Origin: Allobranchiibius huperziae
Lineage (GTDB): Bacteria; Actinomycetota; Actinomycetes; Actinomycetales; Dermatophilaceae
Assembly (NCBI RefSeq): GCF_013410455.1
Contig: NZ_JACCFW010000001.1
Coordinates: forward strand, 698,929-762,928
Length of the DNA stretch: 64,000 bases
Direction: 5' to 3'
Shown here: one piece after another, positions 39,435-48,593 of the stretch
Layout: each line of letters opens with the position of its first letter
Position numbering within the stretch: position 1 is the stretch's first letter
Position numbers and translations under genes: made by a program
Notes under the pieces: model-generated
Database searches by the model: none
Told to the model about the DNA's origin: nothing
What the model saw: the letters and a program-made list of their open reading frames with translations, nothing else

Positions 39435-40835
39435 CTACCTGACGGCCGCGACCTCGGCCACCCGCTCGTTGACGTCCTCCAGGCTGCGTCCGGTGGTGCG
39501 CGGTCCGAAGAGCCCGATGTCCACGCAGAGGACGGCCATGATGACCGCCGACCCCGCGAAGACGCCGCCCGCGTGGAAGTGGTCGAGCGCGCTGACCGCG
39601 ATGAACGGCAGCACCGCCGAGGTCAGCCGGGAGAGCGAGTAGCAGCTGCCGACCGCGCTCGATCGCACGGTCGTGGGGAAGATCTCCGCCTGGTAGACGT
39701 GGTAGGCGTTGGAGAAGACGTTGCTCGACACGGTCAGCAGGAAGCCCGCGGACACGATCACCGCGGTGTTCGTGGCGACCCCGAAGGTGATGCCGAACAG
39801 CGCCATCAGCACGGCCGCCACGATGATCAGGAACTTGCGCTCGACACGCTCCACGATCGGCACCGCGACCAGCGCGCCGATCGGATACCCCAGGAACGAC
39901 AGCGCCGCGAAGCCGAGCGAGTCGGTGACGTTGTAGCCCTTGCTCTTCAGCACCAGGGGAGCAAGGGTCCCGAATCCGTAATAACCCACGGTCTGCAGGA
40001 CGTTGAACACCGCGAGCATCACCGTGCGCCGGCGGTACTCCACCCCGAGGAGCACACGCAGAGGGACACGGCGCGCCTCGACCGGCGCGTCGGCGGGCTG
40101 GGTGTGCGGCTGCTCGGTGCGGGCGGCGGGGACCGCGCCGCTGCGGCGTTCGATGTCGGACACGATGGCGTCCGCCTCGGCGTAGCGCCCACGCGACTCC
40201 AGCCAGCGCGGCGACTCCGGCAGCAGGGTGCGCGCGGCGAAGACGAAGACCGCCCCGAGGCCGCCGGCGATCAGCAGCCAGCGCCAGCCGTCGAGACCGA
40301 GGATCTGGTGCTTCGCCACGACCCGCGCGCCGATCAGCGCCGCGAGTGGCACCCCGAGGAAGCCCACGACGTACGCCCACGAGATGTACCGACCGCGCAC
40401 CCGGCCCGGTAGGAACTCGGCAAGGTAGGTGTCGACCAGCACGAGTTCGGAGCCGATCCCGACTCCGCACAGGAAGCGCAGGATCACGAACACGGTCAGG
40501 TTCGGGGAGAAGCCGGCCGCGATCGACAGCACCGAGTACGACGCGAGGTTGAGCATGAACACCTTGCGGCGCCCGATCCGGTCGGCGAGGCTCGACATCG
40601 CGAGTGCACCGACGAACATCCCGGCGAACGCCGCCGCGATGACCATGGCCTTGCCCGTGGTGCCGAGACCCCACTGCTCCGCGAGCACCGTCGCCAGCAC
40701 GCCGCCGAGGAACACCTCGTAGAGGTCGAAGAACGACCCGATCCCCACGATCGCGGTCATCCGTCGATGCCAGCCGGAGACCGGCAGCGCATCGAGCCGT
40801 TCGGCAGAGTCGGAGTACGTCGTGGTCGCCGTCAT
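39435..40835 (-). CDS. MFS transporter, metabolite:H+ symporter type
   Basis: This 466-residue transporter has twelve predicted helices. The signature between helices 2 and 3 is SLADRIGRRKVFML, with RFLCGVGIGSELVLVDTYLAEFLPGRVRGR on the N-half and PESPRWLESRGR before the central loop, as in the sugar/organic-acid symporter branch. GAAGGA lies 5 bases before the chosen ATG. The central loop (about residues 225-260) is hydrophilic. Substrate unknown; neighbours give no pathway. Confidence 0.86.
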   Translation of the reverse strand: MTATTTYSDSAERLDALPVSGWHRRMTAIVGIGSFFDLYEVFLGGVLATVLAEQWGLGTTGKAMVIAAAFAGMFVGALAMSSLADRIGRRKVFMLNLASYSVLSIAAGFSPNLTVFVILRFLCGVGIGSELVLVDTYLAEFLPGRVRGRYISWAYVVGFLGVPLAALIGARVVAKHQILGLDGWRWLLIAGGLGAVFVFAARTLLPESPRWLESRGRYAEADAIVSDIERRSGAVPAARTEQPHTQPADAPVEARRVPLRVLLGVEYRRRTVMLAVFNVLQTVGYYGFGTLAPLVLKSKGYNVTDSLGFAALSFLGYPIGALVAVPIVERVERKFLIIVAAVLMALFGITFGVATNTAVIVSAGFLLTVSSNVFSNAYHVYQAEIFPTTVRSSAVGSCYSLSRLTSAVLPFIAVSALDHFHAGGVFAGSAVIMAVLCVDIGLFGPRTTGRSLEDVNERVAEVAAVR

Positions 40836-40949
40836 CGCATTCCTTCGCATCGTCGCCTGCCCATGCTAGGTGCATTCATCACCTATGCAGAGGAGGCGCG
40901 GAAAAGCGTTCGCGGCGCCGCGGACCGGCACGACAGGATGGCGCGCGTG

Positions 40950-41840
40950 ATGCACGAAGGGGAGACGCGCATCGATCCGGCGCTCGTCGCCGACCTGGTG
41001 GCCCGCCAGTTCCCGGCGTACGCCGAGCTGCCGATCCGGCAGGTCCGCTCCGGCGGCACCGAGAACGCCGTGTTCCGACTGGGCGAGCGGCACGCCGCTC
41101 GGTTCCCTCTGCACGACGGGTCGGTGCCGAGCCTGGTGAAGGAGATCCGCTGGGGTCCGGCGTTCTCGGCGAGGGCCTCGCTGCGGACGCCGATCGTCGA
41201 GGCGGTCGGTGCGGCGGGACCGGGCTACCCCTACCCGTGGGCGATCGTGCGCTGGCTGGACGGGCGTGACGCGCAGGAGGTCGCCGTCGGAGACAGCGAG
41301 CAGGCAGCCACCGCCCTGGGCGGCTGCGTGCGCTCGCTGTGGTTGCAGTCGCAGGACGCGCCGCGTGCGGGCGTGCTCGGGGGATCGCGCGGCGGCCCGA
41401 TCGGCATACGTGACAGCGACTTTCGCGAGGCACTGTCCCGATGCGCCGGGCTGACCGACACCGCACGCGTGGGCGAGATCTGGGAGGCGGCGCTCGCGAC
41501 ACCGACGTGGGACGGACGCCCGGTGTGGCTGCACGCCGACCTGATTCCGGGCAACCTGCTCGTCCGTGAGGGGCGTCTCGTCGGGCTGCTCGACCTCGGC
41601 GCGATCGCGACGGGCGATCCCGCGTACGACGTCACGGCCGCGTGGTTCGTCTTCGACGGCCCGCGCCGGGCGACCTACCTGCGCGCGCTCGGCGTCGCTG
41701 TCGGGGGGCCGGTCTGGCTGCGCGCCCGCGGCCTGGCCGTGTCGCAGGCCGTGATCGCCCTGCCGTACTACCTGCACACCAACCCCACGATGGTCGCCAT
41801 GGCGCGGCGGTGCCTGACGGAGGTGCTCGCCGAGCCCTAG
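40950..41840 (+). CDS. Aminoglycoside phosphotransferase-family kinase
   Basis: This 296-residue APH-fold protein has ENAVFRLGERHAARFPL as the nucleotide-binding region, the catalytic HADLIPGNLLVREGRLVGLLDLGAIATGDPAYD loop with its Asp and metal-binding Asp, and a C-terminal helical lobe. Family members phosphorylate antibiotics, choline, sugars or other small molecules, so resistance should not be assumed. ATG 40950 is used (MHEGETRID opening common in homologues); ATG 40938 is equally possible and neither has a good ribosome site. Confidence 0.78.
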   Translation: MHEGETRIDPALVADLVARQFPAYAELPIRQVRSGGTENAVFRLGERHAARFPLHDGSVPSLVKEIRWGPAFSARASLRTPIVEAVGAAGPGYPYPWAIVRWLDGRDAQEVAVGDSEQAATALGGCVRSLWLQSQDAPRAGVLGGSRGGPIGIRDSDFREALSRCAGLTDTARVGEIWEAALATPTWDGRPVWLHADLIPGNLLVREGRLVGLLDLGAIATGDPAYDVTAAWFVFDGPRRATYLRALGVAVGGPVWLRARGLAVSQAVIALPYYLHTNPTMVAMARRCLTEVLAEP

Positions 41841-41860
41841 AGCGGTGTCCAGATGTCGGT

Positions 41861-41894
41861 TCGGGAGGGTCGCGGCGACGCGCAACCCTCCCGA
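41861..41894. terminator. Bidirectional terminator between kinase and msrA
   Basis: TCGGGAGGGT (41861-41870) pairs with ACCCTCCCGA (41885-41894), with extra CGCG pairing inside. It lies between convergent genes. Confidence 0.65.
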
Positions 41895-41915
41895 CGTGAC
41901 TTCTCGACCGCTGGA

Positions 41916-42614
41916 TCAGGTGGTCGGCGGCAGCACCGACTGCTGGCTGGGCACCTCGTCCTGACGCAGCAGACCGATCGGGCAGGTCAGCCCGTTGGGG
42001 CCGTGGTTGCAGTAGCCGCCGGGGTTCTTGTGCAGGTACTGCTGGTGGTAGGCCTCGGCGTAGTAGAACTCACCGGCCGGGGCGAGCTCGGTGCTGATCT
42101 CGCCGTGGCCGTGCTCGGTGAGCACCTGCTGGAACGCCTCGCGGGTGGCCTTGGCGGCCGCCTCCTGCTCGGGCGTGGTCCAGTAGATCGCCGAGCGGTA
42201 CTGGGTGCCGACGTCGTTGCCCTGGCGGTACTTGGTCGTGGAGTCGTGGTTCTCCCAGAAGATCTTGAGCAGGTGCTCCGCGTCCGTCTGCTTCGGGTCG
42301 TACGCGATGAGCACCGCCTCGGTGTGCCCCGTCCGCCCGGTGCAGGTCTCCTCGTACGTCGGGTTGGGGGTGATGCCGCCGATGTACCCGACGGCAGTGG
42401 TCACCACGCCCGGCGCCTGCCAGAAGAACCGCTCTGCGCCCCAGAAGCAGCCCATCGCGACGTACAGCACCTGGGTGCCGTCGGGCCACGGGCCCTTCAG
42501 CGGCGTGCCGAGGACCGCGTGTGTCGCGGGCACGTGCTCCATGGGCGTCGAGCGCCCGGGGAGTGCCTCGTCGGGGGAGACCATGGTGCCAACTCGTCCG
42601 AAACCGAAGATCAT
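41916..42614 (-). CDS. msrA: Peptide methionine-S-sulfoxide reductase MsrA
   Basis: This 232-residue MsrA has the catalytic [11 protein letters not shown] (Cys followed by Phe-Trp), [26 protein letters not shown], and [18 protein letters not shown] with a resolving Cys near the C-terminus. It repairs oxidised methionine using thioredoxin or, in Actinobacteria, possibly mycothiol. The N-terminal 45 residues precede the core, as in the longer bacterial MsrA class. ATG 42614 starts this class's usual N-terminal segment. No Shine-Dalgarno or -10 box stands out. It is divergent from glyS across a 70-bp palindrome. Confidence 0.92.
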   Translation of the reverse strand: MIFGFGRVGTMVSPDEALPGRSTPMEHVPATHAVLGTPLKGPWPDGTQVLYVAMGCFWGAERFFWQAPGVVTTAVGYIGGITPNPTYEETCTGRTGHTEAVLIAYDPKQTDAEHLLKIFWENHDSTTKYRQGNDVGTQYRSAIYWTTPEQEAAAKATREAFQQVLTEHGHGEISTELAPAGEFYYAEAYHQQYLHKNPGGYCNHGPNGLTCPIGLLRQDEVPSQQSVLPPTT

Positions 42615-42662
42615 GTCTGTGCAACGACCGGGGCCGCGTAATCCTTCCGCGCCCGGCAGGGC

Positions 42663-42732
42663 GCGACGTGGCCGGTTTGCGTCCGTGGCCAGGGCTGCAG
42701 CACTGGCCAACGACGCAGAACCCCCACGTCGC
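42663..42732. repeat. 70-bp imperfect palindrome in the msrA-glyS gap
   Basis: The segment reads nearly the same on both strands. Comparing a 38-base arm with the reverse complement of the other gives 31 matches, centred on CTGCAG (42695-42700), with perfect GCGACGTGG outer ends. It lies between divergent genes, so it is unlikely to be a terminator. Confidence 0.75.
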
Positions 42733-42745
42733 CGTAAACCGATTC

Positions 42746-42760
42746 GGTGGCGTCGCCACC
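42746..42760. promoter_or_regulatory. Inverted repeat at the glyS -35 position
   Basis: GGTGGCG, one T, CGCCACC. It sits 7 bases upstream of the TAGCCT -10 box, where a repressor or activator could act. Confidence 0.4.
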
Positions 42761-42766
42761 CGTCGA

Positions 42767-42779
42767 TAGCCTTGCCCAC
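42767..42779 (+). promoter_or_regulatory. -10 box of a leaderless promoter (glyS)
   Basis: TAGCCT at 42767-42772, 7 bases, then GTG at 42780. A leaderless mRNA would leave no room for a T-box. Confidence 0.55.
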
Positions 42780-45700
42780 GTGCTGACCGTGCAAGACGCC
42801 CTGCTCACCCTGCAGAAGTTCTGGACCGACCGTGGCTGCATGGTGGTCCAGCCCTTCAACACCGAGGTGGGTGCGGGCACCATGAACCCCGCCACCCTGC
42901 TGCGAGTGCTCGGACCGGAGCCGTGGCGGGTCGGGTACGTCGAGCCGAGCGTGCGCCCGGACGACAGCCGGTACGGCGAGAACCCCAACCGCCTGCAGCA
43001 GCACACCCAGTTCCAGGTGATCCTCAAGCCCGACCCGGGCAACCCGCAGGAGCTCTACCTGGAGTCATTGGCGGCCCTCGGCATCGACCTGCACGCGCAC
43101 GACGTGCGGTTCGTCGAGGACAACTGGGCCCAGCCGGCGATCGGCGCGTGGGGTCTCGGCTGGGAGGTGTGGCTGGACGGCATGGAGGTCACCCAGTTCA
43201 CCTACTTCCAGCAGGTCGGCGGTCAGAACCTCGACCCGGTGAGCGTGGAGCTGACCTACGGCATCGAGCGGATCATGATGGCCCAGCAGGGCGTCAGCCA
43301 CTTCAAGGACATGGTCTACGCGCCGGGCATCACCTACGGCGAGGCGTTCGGCCAGCAGGAGTACGAGATGTCGAGGTACTACCTCGACGACGCCGACGTG
43401 CCGACGAATCGCGAGCTCTTCGAACGCTACACGGCCGAGGCGCGCCGCTTGGTCGAGGCCCGTCTCCCGGTGCCGGCGCACACCTACGTACTGAAGAGCA
43501 GCCACGCGTTCAACGTGCTGGACTCCCGCGGCGCCATCTCCACGACCGAGCGCGCCCAGGCGTTCTCGACGATGCGGGCGCTCGCACGCGACGTCGCGGC
43601 CCTGTGGGTCGAGCGCCGCGCTGAGCTGGACTACCCGCTGCTGAAGTCCGACGCCGCCCCGGTCCTGGCCGGTGCGGCGGTCATGCCGCCTCACGAGGGG
43701 GAGGAGCCGGAGGCCGCGGTCGCGGCCGGCGCGGCACCCGAGGACTTCGCGTTCGAGATCGGCGTCGAGGAGCTTCCCCCGCACGTCGTCGGGCAGGCGG
43801 TGGAGCAGGTACGCAGCCTGCTGACCGACGGTCTCGCCGCCGGCCGGCTCACCCACGGCGAGGTGTCGGTGCTCGGCACCCCGCGCCGGATCGTCGCCCA
43901 CGTGCAGGACGTCTCCGCGCACGAGCCGGACGCACAGACGATGCGCAAGGGCCCCAAGGTCGGCGCCGCGTACGACGACGAGGGCAACCCCACCAAGGCC
44001 GCCCAGGGCTTCGCCCGCGGTCAGAAGGTCGACGTCGCCGACCTGGTCCGCGCCGAGTTCGACGGCGCCGAGCACGTGGCGGTGCGCATCGACCAGCCGG
44101 GCCGCGACGCCCTGAGCGTCCTCGGCGACCTCGTCGCGACCACGGTCGGCGAGCTGCGCGCCGACCGCAACATGCGCTGGTCCGATCCCGAACTGACCTA
44201 CAGCCGTCCCATCCGGTGGGTCGTCGCGCTGTGGGGTGCGCTGGTCGTGCCGGCTCAGGTGTCGCAGCTGCGCACCGGCCGCACCACCTACACCCAGCGC
44301 GGTGATGCCGACCCCCTCGTGCGGGTCGACAACGCACAGACCCTGGCGCCGGTCCTGGCCGAGCGCGGCATCGTGCTCGACGCCGCGGAGCGCCGCAGCT
44401 CGGTCGTGGCGCAGACCACCGCACTCGCCGCGACCGTCGGCGGCGTCGTGGACTTCGAGGACGAGGCCGCCCTGGTCGACGAGATCACCAACCTGGTCGA
44501 GCAGCCCCGCGGCATCCTCGGCAGCTTCGAGGAGCGCTACCTGAAGCTGCCTGAGCAGATCCTCACCACCGTGATGCGCAAGCACCAGCGCTACCTGCCG
44601 GTGCGGGACGCCGACGGATCGCTGCGCCCCTACTTCGTCACCATGGCGAACGGCGTGTGCGACGACGACGTGGTGCGCGAGGGCAACGAGAAGGTGCTGC
44701 GCGCGCGGTACGAGGACGCGGCGTTCTTCTACGACGCGGACCTGCAGACACCGCTCGCCGACCTGCGGTCAGGCATCGGCAAGCTCACCTTCGAGAACCG
44801 GCTGGGTTCGGTGGCGCAGCGCGCCGACCGGATCGCCGACGTGGCGTCCGCGCTGGCCGGAGACCTCGAGCTGGACTCCGATGACCGGTCGACGCTCACC
44901 CGCGCGGGCGAGCTGGCCAAGTTCGACCTGGCCTCGCAGATGGTCATCGAGCTGTCGTCACTGGCCGGCACCATGGCCCGCGAGTACGCGCTGCGCGCGG
45001 GTGAGAGCCCGGCCGTCGCCGACGCGCTGGCCGAGATGGAGCAGCCGCGCAGCGCCGGCGGAGTGATCCCGCGCACCGTGCCCGGTGCGGTGCTCGCGCT
45101 CGCCGACCGCTTCGACCTGCTGGCCGCCATGTTCGCCCTCGGCGCCAAGCCCACCGGGTCGTCCGACCCGTTCGCCCTGCGCCGGGCAGCCCTCGGAGTC
45201 ATCAGCATCCTGCGCGAGCACGAGGCGCTCTCCCTGGTCACGGTCGATTCCGGACTTGACGCGGCTGCGAAGCGGTTGCGAGAGCAGGGGATCGAGGTCG
45301 GCGACGAAGCCGTCTCCGCCGCCCGGGCGTTCACCGTCGGCCGACTGATCCAGCAGCTGCGCGACGAGGGCGTGGATGCCAGACTCGCCGATGCCGTGGC
45401 TCCCCTCTCCGCATCGCCGGGCAAGGCCCAGGCGGCTCTGGGAGACATCGAGAGGACCCGCACCGACCTGAGGCTGGCCACGCTGGTCGAGGCGGTCCAG
45501 CGGATCACCCGCATCGTGCCTGCGGGCACGGCTGCGGCGTACGACGCGAGCGTCCTGGTCGACCCGGCCGAGGTCGGCCTGGAGCGCCTCGTCGCCGCCC
45601 TGCCCGACCACCGCGCCGACGCCATCCCCGGATGGCTGCCCGACGCGTCCGTGCTCGTGGGGCCGCTGACCCGGTTCTTCGACGAGGTCCTGGTGATGGC

Positions 45701-45803
45701 GCCGGACGAGCGACTGCGCGCGGCCCGCCTGGGTCTGCTGCAGACCATCGTCGACCGTGCACCGGACGGCATCGACTGGCAGGCGCTGAACTCGGCCCTG
45801 TGA
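42780..45803 (+). CDS. glyS: Glycine-tRNA ligase, fused alpha-beta chain
   Basis: This 1,007-residue protein joins both chains of the bacterial tetrameric glycyl-tRNA synthetase. Residues 1-290 are GlyQ ([55 protein letters not shown]). A linker of about 50 acidic/Ala residues follows. From about 325 comes GlyS beta ([56 protein letters not shown]). It attaches glycine to tRNA-Gly. GTG 42780 is preferred over the earlier ATG because a -10 box lies 7 bases upstream. Fused forms are known in Chlamydia and plastids; most Actinobacteria use the unrelated dimeric type. Confidence 0.93.
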   Translation: MLTVQDALLTLQKFWTDRGCMVVQPFNTEVGAGTMNPATLLRVLGPEPWRVGYVEPSVRPDDSRYGENPNRLQQHTQFQVILKPDPGNPQELYLESLAALGIDLHAHDVRFVEDNWAQPAIGAWGLGWEVWLDGMEVTQFTYFQQVGGQNLDPVSVELTYGIERIMMAQQGVSHFKDMVYAPGITYGEAFGQQEYEMSRYYLDDADVPTNRELFERYTAEARRLVEARLPVPAHTYVLKSSHAFNVLDSRGAISTTERAQAFSTMRALARDVAALWVERRAELDYPLLKSDAAPVLAGAAVMPPHEGEEPEAAVAAGAAPEDFAFEIGVEELPPHVVGQAVEQVRSLLTDGLAAGRLTHGEVSVLGTPRRIVAHVQDVSAHEPDAQTMRKGPKVGAAYDDEGNPTKAAQGFARGQKVDVADLVRAEFDGAEHVAVRIDQPGRDALSVLGDLVATTVGELRADRNMRWSDPELTYSRPIRWVVALWGALVVPAQVSQLRTGRTTYTQRGDADPLVRVDNAQTLAPVLAERGIVLDAAERRSSVVAQTTALAATVGGVVDFEDEAALVDEITNLVEQPRGILGSFEERYLKLPEQILTTVMRKHQRYLPVRDADGSLRPYFVTMANGVCDDDVVREGNEKVLRARYEDAAFFYDADLQTPLADLRSGIGKLTFENRLGSVAQRADRIADVASALAGDLELDSDDRSTLTRAGELAKFDLASQMVIELSSLAGTMAREYALRAGESPAVADALAEMEQPRSAGGVIPRTVPGAVLALADRFDLLAAMFALGAKPTGSSDPFALRRAALGVISILREHEALSLVTVDSGLDAAAKRLREQGIEVGDEAVSAARAFTVGRLIQQLRDEGVDARLADAVAPLSASPGKAQAALGDIERTRTDLRLATLVEAVQRITRIVPAGTAAAYDASVLVDPAEVGLERLVAALPDHRADAIPGWLPDASVLVGPLTRFFDEVLVMAPDERLRAARLGLLQTIVDRAPDGIDWQALNSAL

Positions 45804-45844
45804 GGGCGGCGAAGTAACCCGTTGTCCTGACGGCCCTCGGCTGG

Positions 45845-45856
45845 CAGCCTGCTCGG
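45845..45856 (+). promoter_or_regulatory. Weak -10-like box before the VOC gene
   Basis: CAGCCT (45845-45850) is followed by 6 bases and ATG 45857. It fits the window's spacing rule but lacks the first T. Confidence 0.3.
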
Positions 45857-46237
45857 ATGGCATCCCGCGCATCCAACTTCTGCATCGACGCCGCCGACCC
45901 CTACACCCAGACCCGGTGGTGGGCGCAGGTGCTGGACGACTTCGTCATCGACCCCGAGTACGACGCCGATCCGGGTGCCGAAGAGGACGGGCTGCGCGGT
46001 CCGGACGACCGTTTCCTGCTCTTCCTGAAGGTCCCCGAGCCCAAGACGGTCAAGAACCGGATGCACCTGTGCCTGCGTCCGACCGACCGGAGCCGTGACG
46101 AGGAGGTCGACCGGATCCTCGCGCTGGGGGCGACGATCGTCGACGACCGCCGCAACGGTGACAAGGGCTGGGCCGTGCTCGCCGACCCCGAGGGCAACGA
46201 GTTCTGTGTGCTCGGTCCCTACCGGCCGGGCAGCTGA
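45857..46237 (+). CDS. VOC (glyoxalase-fold) family protein
   Basis: This 126-residue protein is built of two beta-alpha-beta-beta-beta units, with CIDAADPYTQTRWWAQVL at the front, KNRMHLCLRPTDR in the middle and GWAVLADPEGNEFCVLGPY at the end. This is the usual layout of actinobacterial VOC proteins of unknown substrate. The metal ligands are not certain. It sits between glyS and metB with its own weak promoter. Confidence 0.82.
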   Translation: MASRASNFCIDAADPYTQTRWWAQVLDDFVIDPEYDADPGAEEDGLRGPDDRFLLFLKVPEPKTVKNRMHLCLRPTDRSRDEEVDRILALGATIVDDRRNGDKGWAVLADPEGNEFCVLGPYRPGS

Positions 46238-46260
46238 CACCGGGCCGACAGGGACGGTCG

Positions 46261-46273
46261 TAGCCTTGCCGGC
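46261..46273 (+). promoter_or_regulatory. -10 box of a leaderless promoter (metB)
   Basis: TAGCCT at 46261-46266, 7 bases, then ATG at 46274. It leaves no leader for a SAM riboswitch. Confidence 0.5.
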
Positions 46274-47446
46274 ATGAGCTCTTCGAATCACGGTTTCTCG
46301 ACCCGCGCCATCCATGCCGGCCAGGAACCCGATCCCCGCACCGGCGCCGTCGTACCGGCCATCTACCAGACGTCGACCTACAAGCAGGACGGCGTCGGCG
46401 GGCTGCGAGAGGGTTACGAGTACTCCCGCTCGGCCAACCCGACGCGCACCGCGCTGGAGCAGTGCATCGCCGAGCTGGAAGGCGGGGCGCGAGGATTCGC
46501 CTTCGCCTCGGGTCTGGCCGCCGAGGACGCGATCCTGCGGGGGCTGCTGCGCCCGGGCGATCACATGATCATCCCGACCGACGCGTACGGCGGCACGTTC
46601 CGGCTCGTCGACAAGATCGTCAAGCCGTGGGGCGTCGACTACAGCCTCGCCAAGGTCGCCCACGCGGACGCCATCCGCGGCGAGATCCGCCCTGGCGTCA
46701 CCAAGCTCGTGTGGGTCGAGACGCCGACCAATCCGCTGCTCGGCATCGCCGACATCGCCGCCATCGCCGCCATCGCCCACGAGGCCGGTGCGCTGCTGGT
46801 CGTCGACAACACGTTCGCCTCCTCCTACCTGCAGCAGCCGCTCAGCCTCGGCGCGGACATCGTGATCCACTCGACCACCAAGTACGCCGGAGGTCACAGT
46901 GACGTCGTCGGTGGCGCCGTCGTGGTGGCGGAGCACGTCGCGGTCCCGGCGTTCGAGGACGCCGCCGAGCGGATCGCTTTCCACCAGAACGGTCTCGGTG
47001 CAGTCTCCGGCCCGATGGACTCGTGGCTGGTGCTGCGGGGACTGAAGACCCTGTCGTTGCGGATGGAACGACACTGTGACAACGCCGAGCGCATCGTGCA
47101 GGTGCTGCAGTCGCGCCGGGACGTCACCAACATCTACTACCCCGGCCTCGACTCCCACCCCGGGCACGACATCGCGGCCCGTCAGATGAAGCGCTTCGGC
47201 GGGATGGTCAGCTTCCAGCTGGCCGGCGGCGAACAGCACGCCGTCGACGCGATCGGGCGCACCGAGCTGTGGACCCTCGGGGAGTCCCTCGGCGGGGTCG
47301 AGTCGCTCATCGAGCACCCCGGGCGGATGACCCATGCCAGCGTCGCCGGCACCGAGCTGGAGGTCCCGGGCGACCTGATCCGGTTGTCCGTCGGGATCGA
47401 GGATGCCGAGGACCTGGTGGCGGATCTGGAGCAGGCACTCGGGTGA
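46274..47446 (+). CDS. metB: Cystathionine gamma-synthase
   Basis: This 390-residue Cys/Met-metabolism PLP enzyme makes cystathionine from an activated homoserine and cysteine, or acts as a gamma-lyase in some species. It has STRAIHAGQEPDPRTGAVVPAIYQTST, YEYSRSANPTR, VVDNTFAS and the PLP lysine in IHSTTKYAGGHSDVVGG, ending in RLSVGIEDAEDLVADLEQAL. Near-identical gene placement before greA in M. tuberculosis (Rv1079) supports the metB name. Direction of the reaction (synthase or lyase) cannot be decided from sequence. Confidence 0.9.
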   Translation: MSSSNHGFSTRAIHAGQEPDPRTGAVVPAIYQTSTYKQDGVGGLREGYEYSRSANPTRTALEQCIAELEGGARGFAFASGLAAEDAILRGLLRPGDHMIIPTDAYGGTFRLVDKIVKPWGVDYSLAKVAHADAIRGEIRPGVTKLVWVETPTNPLLGIADIAAIAAIAHEAGALLVVDNTFASSYLQQPLSLGADIVIHSTTKYAGGHSDVVGGAVVVAEHVAVPAFEDAAERIAFHQNGLGAVSGPMDSWLVLRGLKTLSLRMERHCDNAERIVQVLQSRRDVTNIYYPGLDSHPGHDIAARQMKRFGGMVSFQLAGGEQHAVDAIGRTELWTLGESLGGVESLIEHPGRMTHASVAGTELEVPGDLIRLSVGIEDAEDLVADLEQALG

Positions 47447-47455
47447 GCCCGGATA

Positions 47456-47473
47456 CTGCGAAGGATCGATCGG
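47456..47473 (+). repeat. 18-base repeat, copy 2
   Basis: This copy is identical to 24388-24405 and lies just after metB, 119 bases before the ABC ATPase ATG. Confidence 0.6.
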
Positions 47474-47520
47474 CGCGCGATCCGCTGGGTTGTCACCGCG
47501 ACCTGGCACCATGGCCGCAC

Positions 47521-47589
47521 GTGACGGTCCCCCGAGGGTTCGTGGGCAGTCTCCGGCCGCGCCGGACGTCACGCCAAGAGGAGGTCTGA
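47521..47589 (+). CDS. Possible 22-residue leader peptide
   Basis: GTG 47521 opens a short frame, VTVPRGFVGSLRPRRTSRQEEV, whose TGA ends two bases before the exporter ATG. It is Arg-rich. It might couple translation of the exporter, but it may equally be non-coding: the exporter has its own GAGGAGG site inside this frame. Confidence 0.2.
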   Translation: MTVPRGFVGSLRPRRTSRQEEV

Positions 47590-47591
47590 GC

Positions 47592-48593
47592 ATGGGGGAC
47601 GCCGTCTTCGCCGAAGGTCTGGTGAAGCACTACAAGGCGGTCAAGGCTGTCGACGGGGTGTCGTTGAACGTGCCGGAGGGGACGGTGCTGGGGGTGCTGG
47701 GGCCGAACGGCGCCGGCAAGACCACGACAGTGCGGATGCTGACCACCTTGATCCGGCCGGACGCGGGGCACGCGACCGTCGCCGGGCAGGACGTGATCAA
47801 GGATCCGGCGGCCGTGCGCCGCTGCATCGGGGTGTCCGGTCAGTCGGCCGCGGTCGACGAGTACCTCACGGGCTACGAGAACCTGGAGATGATCGGCCGG
47901 CTCTACCACCTGTCCAAGAGGGATGCCCGCGCGCGCTCCCGGGAGCTGCTGCAGGACTTCCGGCTGGACGAGGCGGCCGACCGCCCGGCCAAGACCTACT
48001 CCGGGGGCATGCGCCGGCGGCTCGACCTGGCGGGGGCACTCGTGGCGCGTCCACCGGTGATCTTCCTGGACGAGCCCACCACCGGGCTGGACCCGCGCAG
48101 CCGCGGTGACATGTGGGACGTCATCACCACGCTGGTCCGCGCGGGCACGTCGGTGCTGCTGACCACGCAGTACCTGGAGGAGGCCGACCGCCTCGCCGAC
48201 AACATCGTGGTGGTCGACCGCGGTGTGGTCATCGCCGAGGGCACGTCCGATGAGCTGAAGGTGCAGGCCGGCGGCGAGCGTCTCGAGGTGACGGTCCTCG
48301 ACCCCGCACGGGTGGGCGAGACCGCCGGGCTGCTCGCGGCGATCGCCGGGGGAGACGCCACCTCCGATGACCACAGCCGGCGCGTCACCGTGGGGGTGTC
48401 CGGCGGCACGCGCGACCTGCTGGTCGCCGTACGACGGCTCGATGATGCGGGCATCGAGGTGCAGGACATCGGCATCCGGCGTCCCACGCTCGACGACGCC
48501 TTCCTGGCGATGACGGGCCACGCGGCAGAGGAGGCCGCGGACGACGACGGGTCGGCCGCCACCAGCAAGAACACCCAGGGGGCATCGCGATGA
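47592..48593 (+). CDS. ABC transporter ATP-binding protein, DrrA family
   Basis: This 333-residue ATPase shows Walker A LGPNGAGKTTTVRML, Q-loop VSGQSAAVD, signature YSGGMRRRLDLA, Walker B VIFLDEPTTGLD and the switch His region replaced by TTQYLEEADRL, as usual in daunorubicin-type exporters. The C-terminal 80 residues form the DrrA extension. GAGGAGG lies 8 bases before ATG 47592. It overlaps the permease gene as ATGA. Together they export a hydrophobic compound of unknown identity. Confidence 0.92.
   Translation: MGDAVFAEGLVKHYKAVKAVDGVSLNVPEGTVLGVLGPNGAGKTTTVRMLTTLIRPDAGHATVAGQDVIKDPAAVRRCIGVSGQSAAVDEYLTGYENLEMIGRLYHLSKRDARARSRELLQDFRLDEAADRPAKTYSGGMRRRLDLAGALVARPPVIFLDEPTTGLDPRSRGDMWDVITTLVRAGTSVLLTTQYLEEADRLADNIVVVDRGVVIAEGTSDELKVQAGGERLEVTVLDPARVGETAGLLAAIAGGDATSDDHSRRVTVGVSGGTRDLLVAVRRLDDAGIEVQDIGIRRPTLDDAFLAMTGHAAEEAADDDGSAATSKNTQGASR

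Noticed and set aside
42615-42779. T-box leader for glyS
   Set aside because: No T-box sequence (TGGNACCGCG) and a -10 box 7 bases from the start leaves no leader RNA.
46238-46273. SAM riboswitch before metB
   Set aside because: Only 36 bases separate the genes and the promoter appears leaderless.
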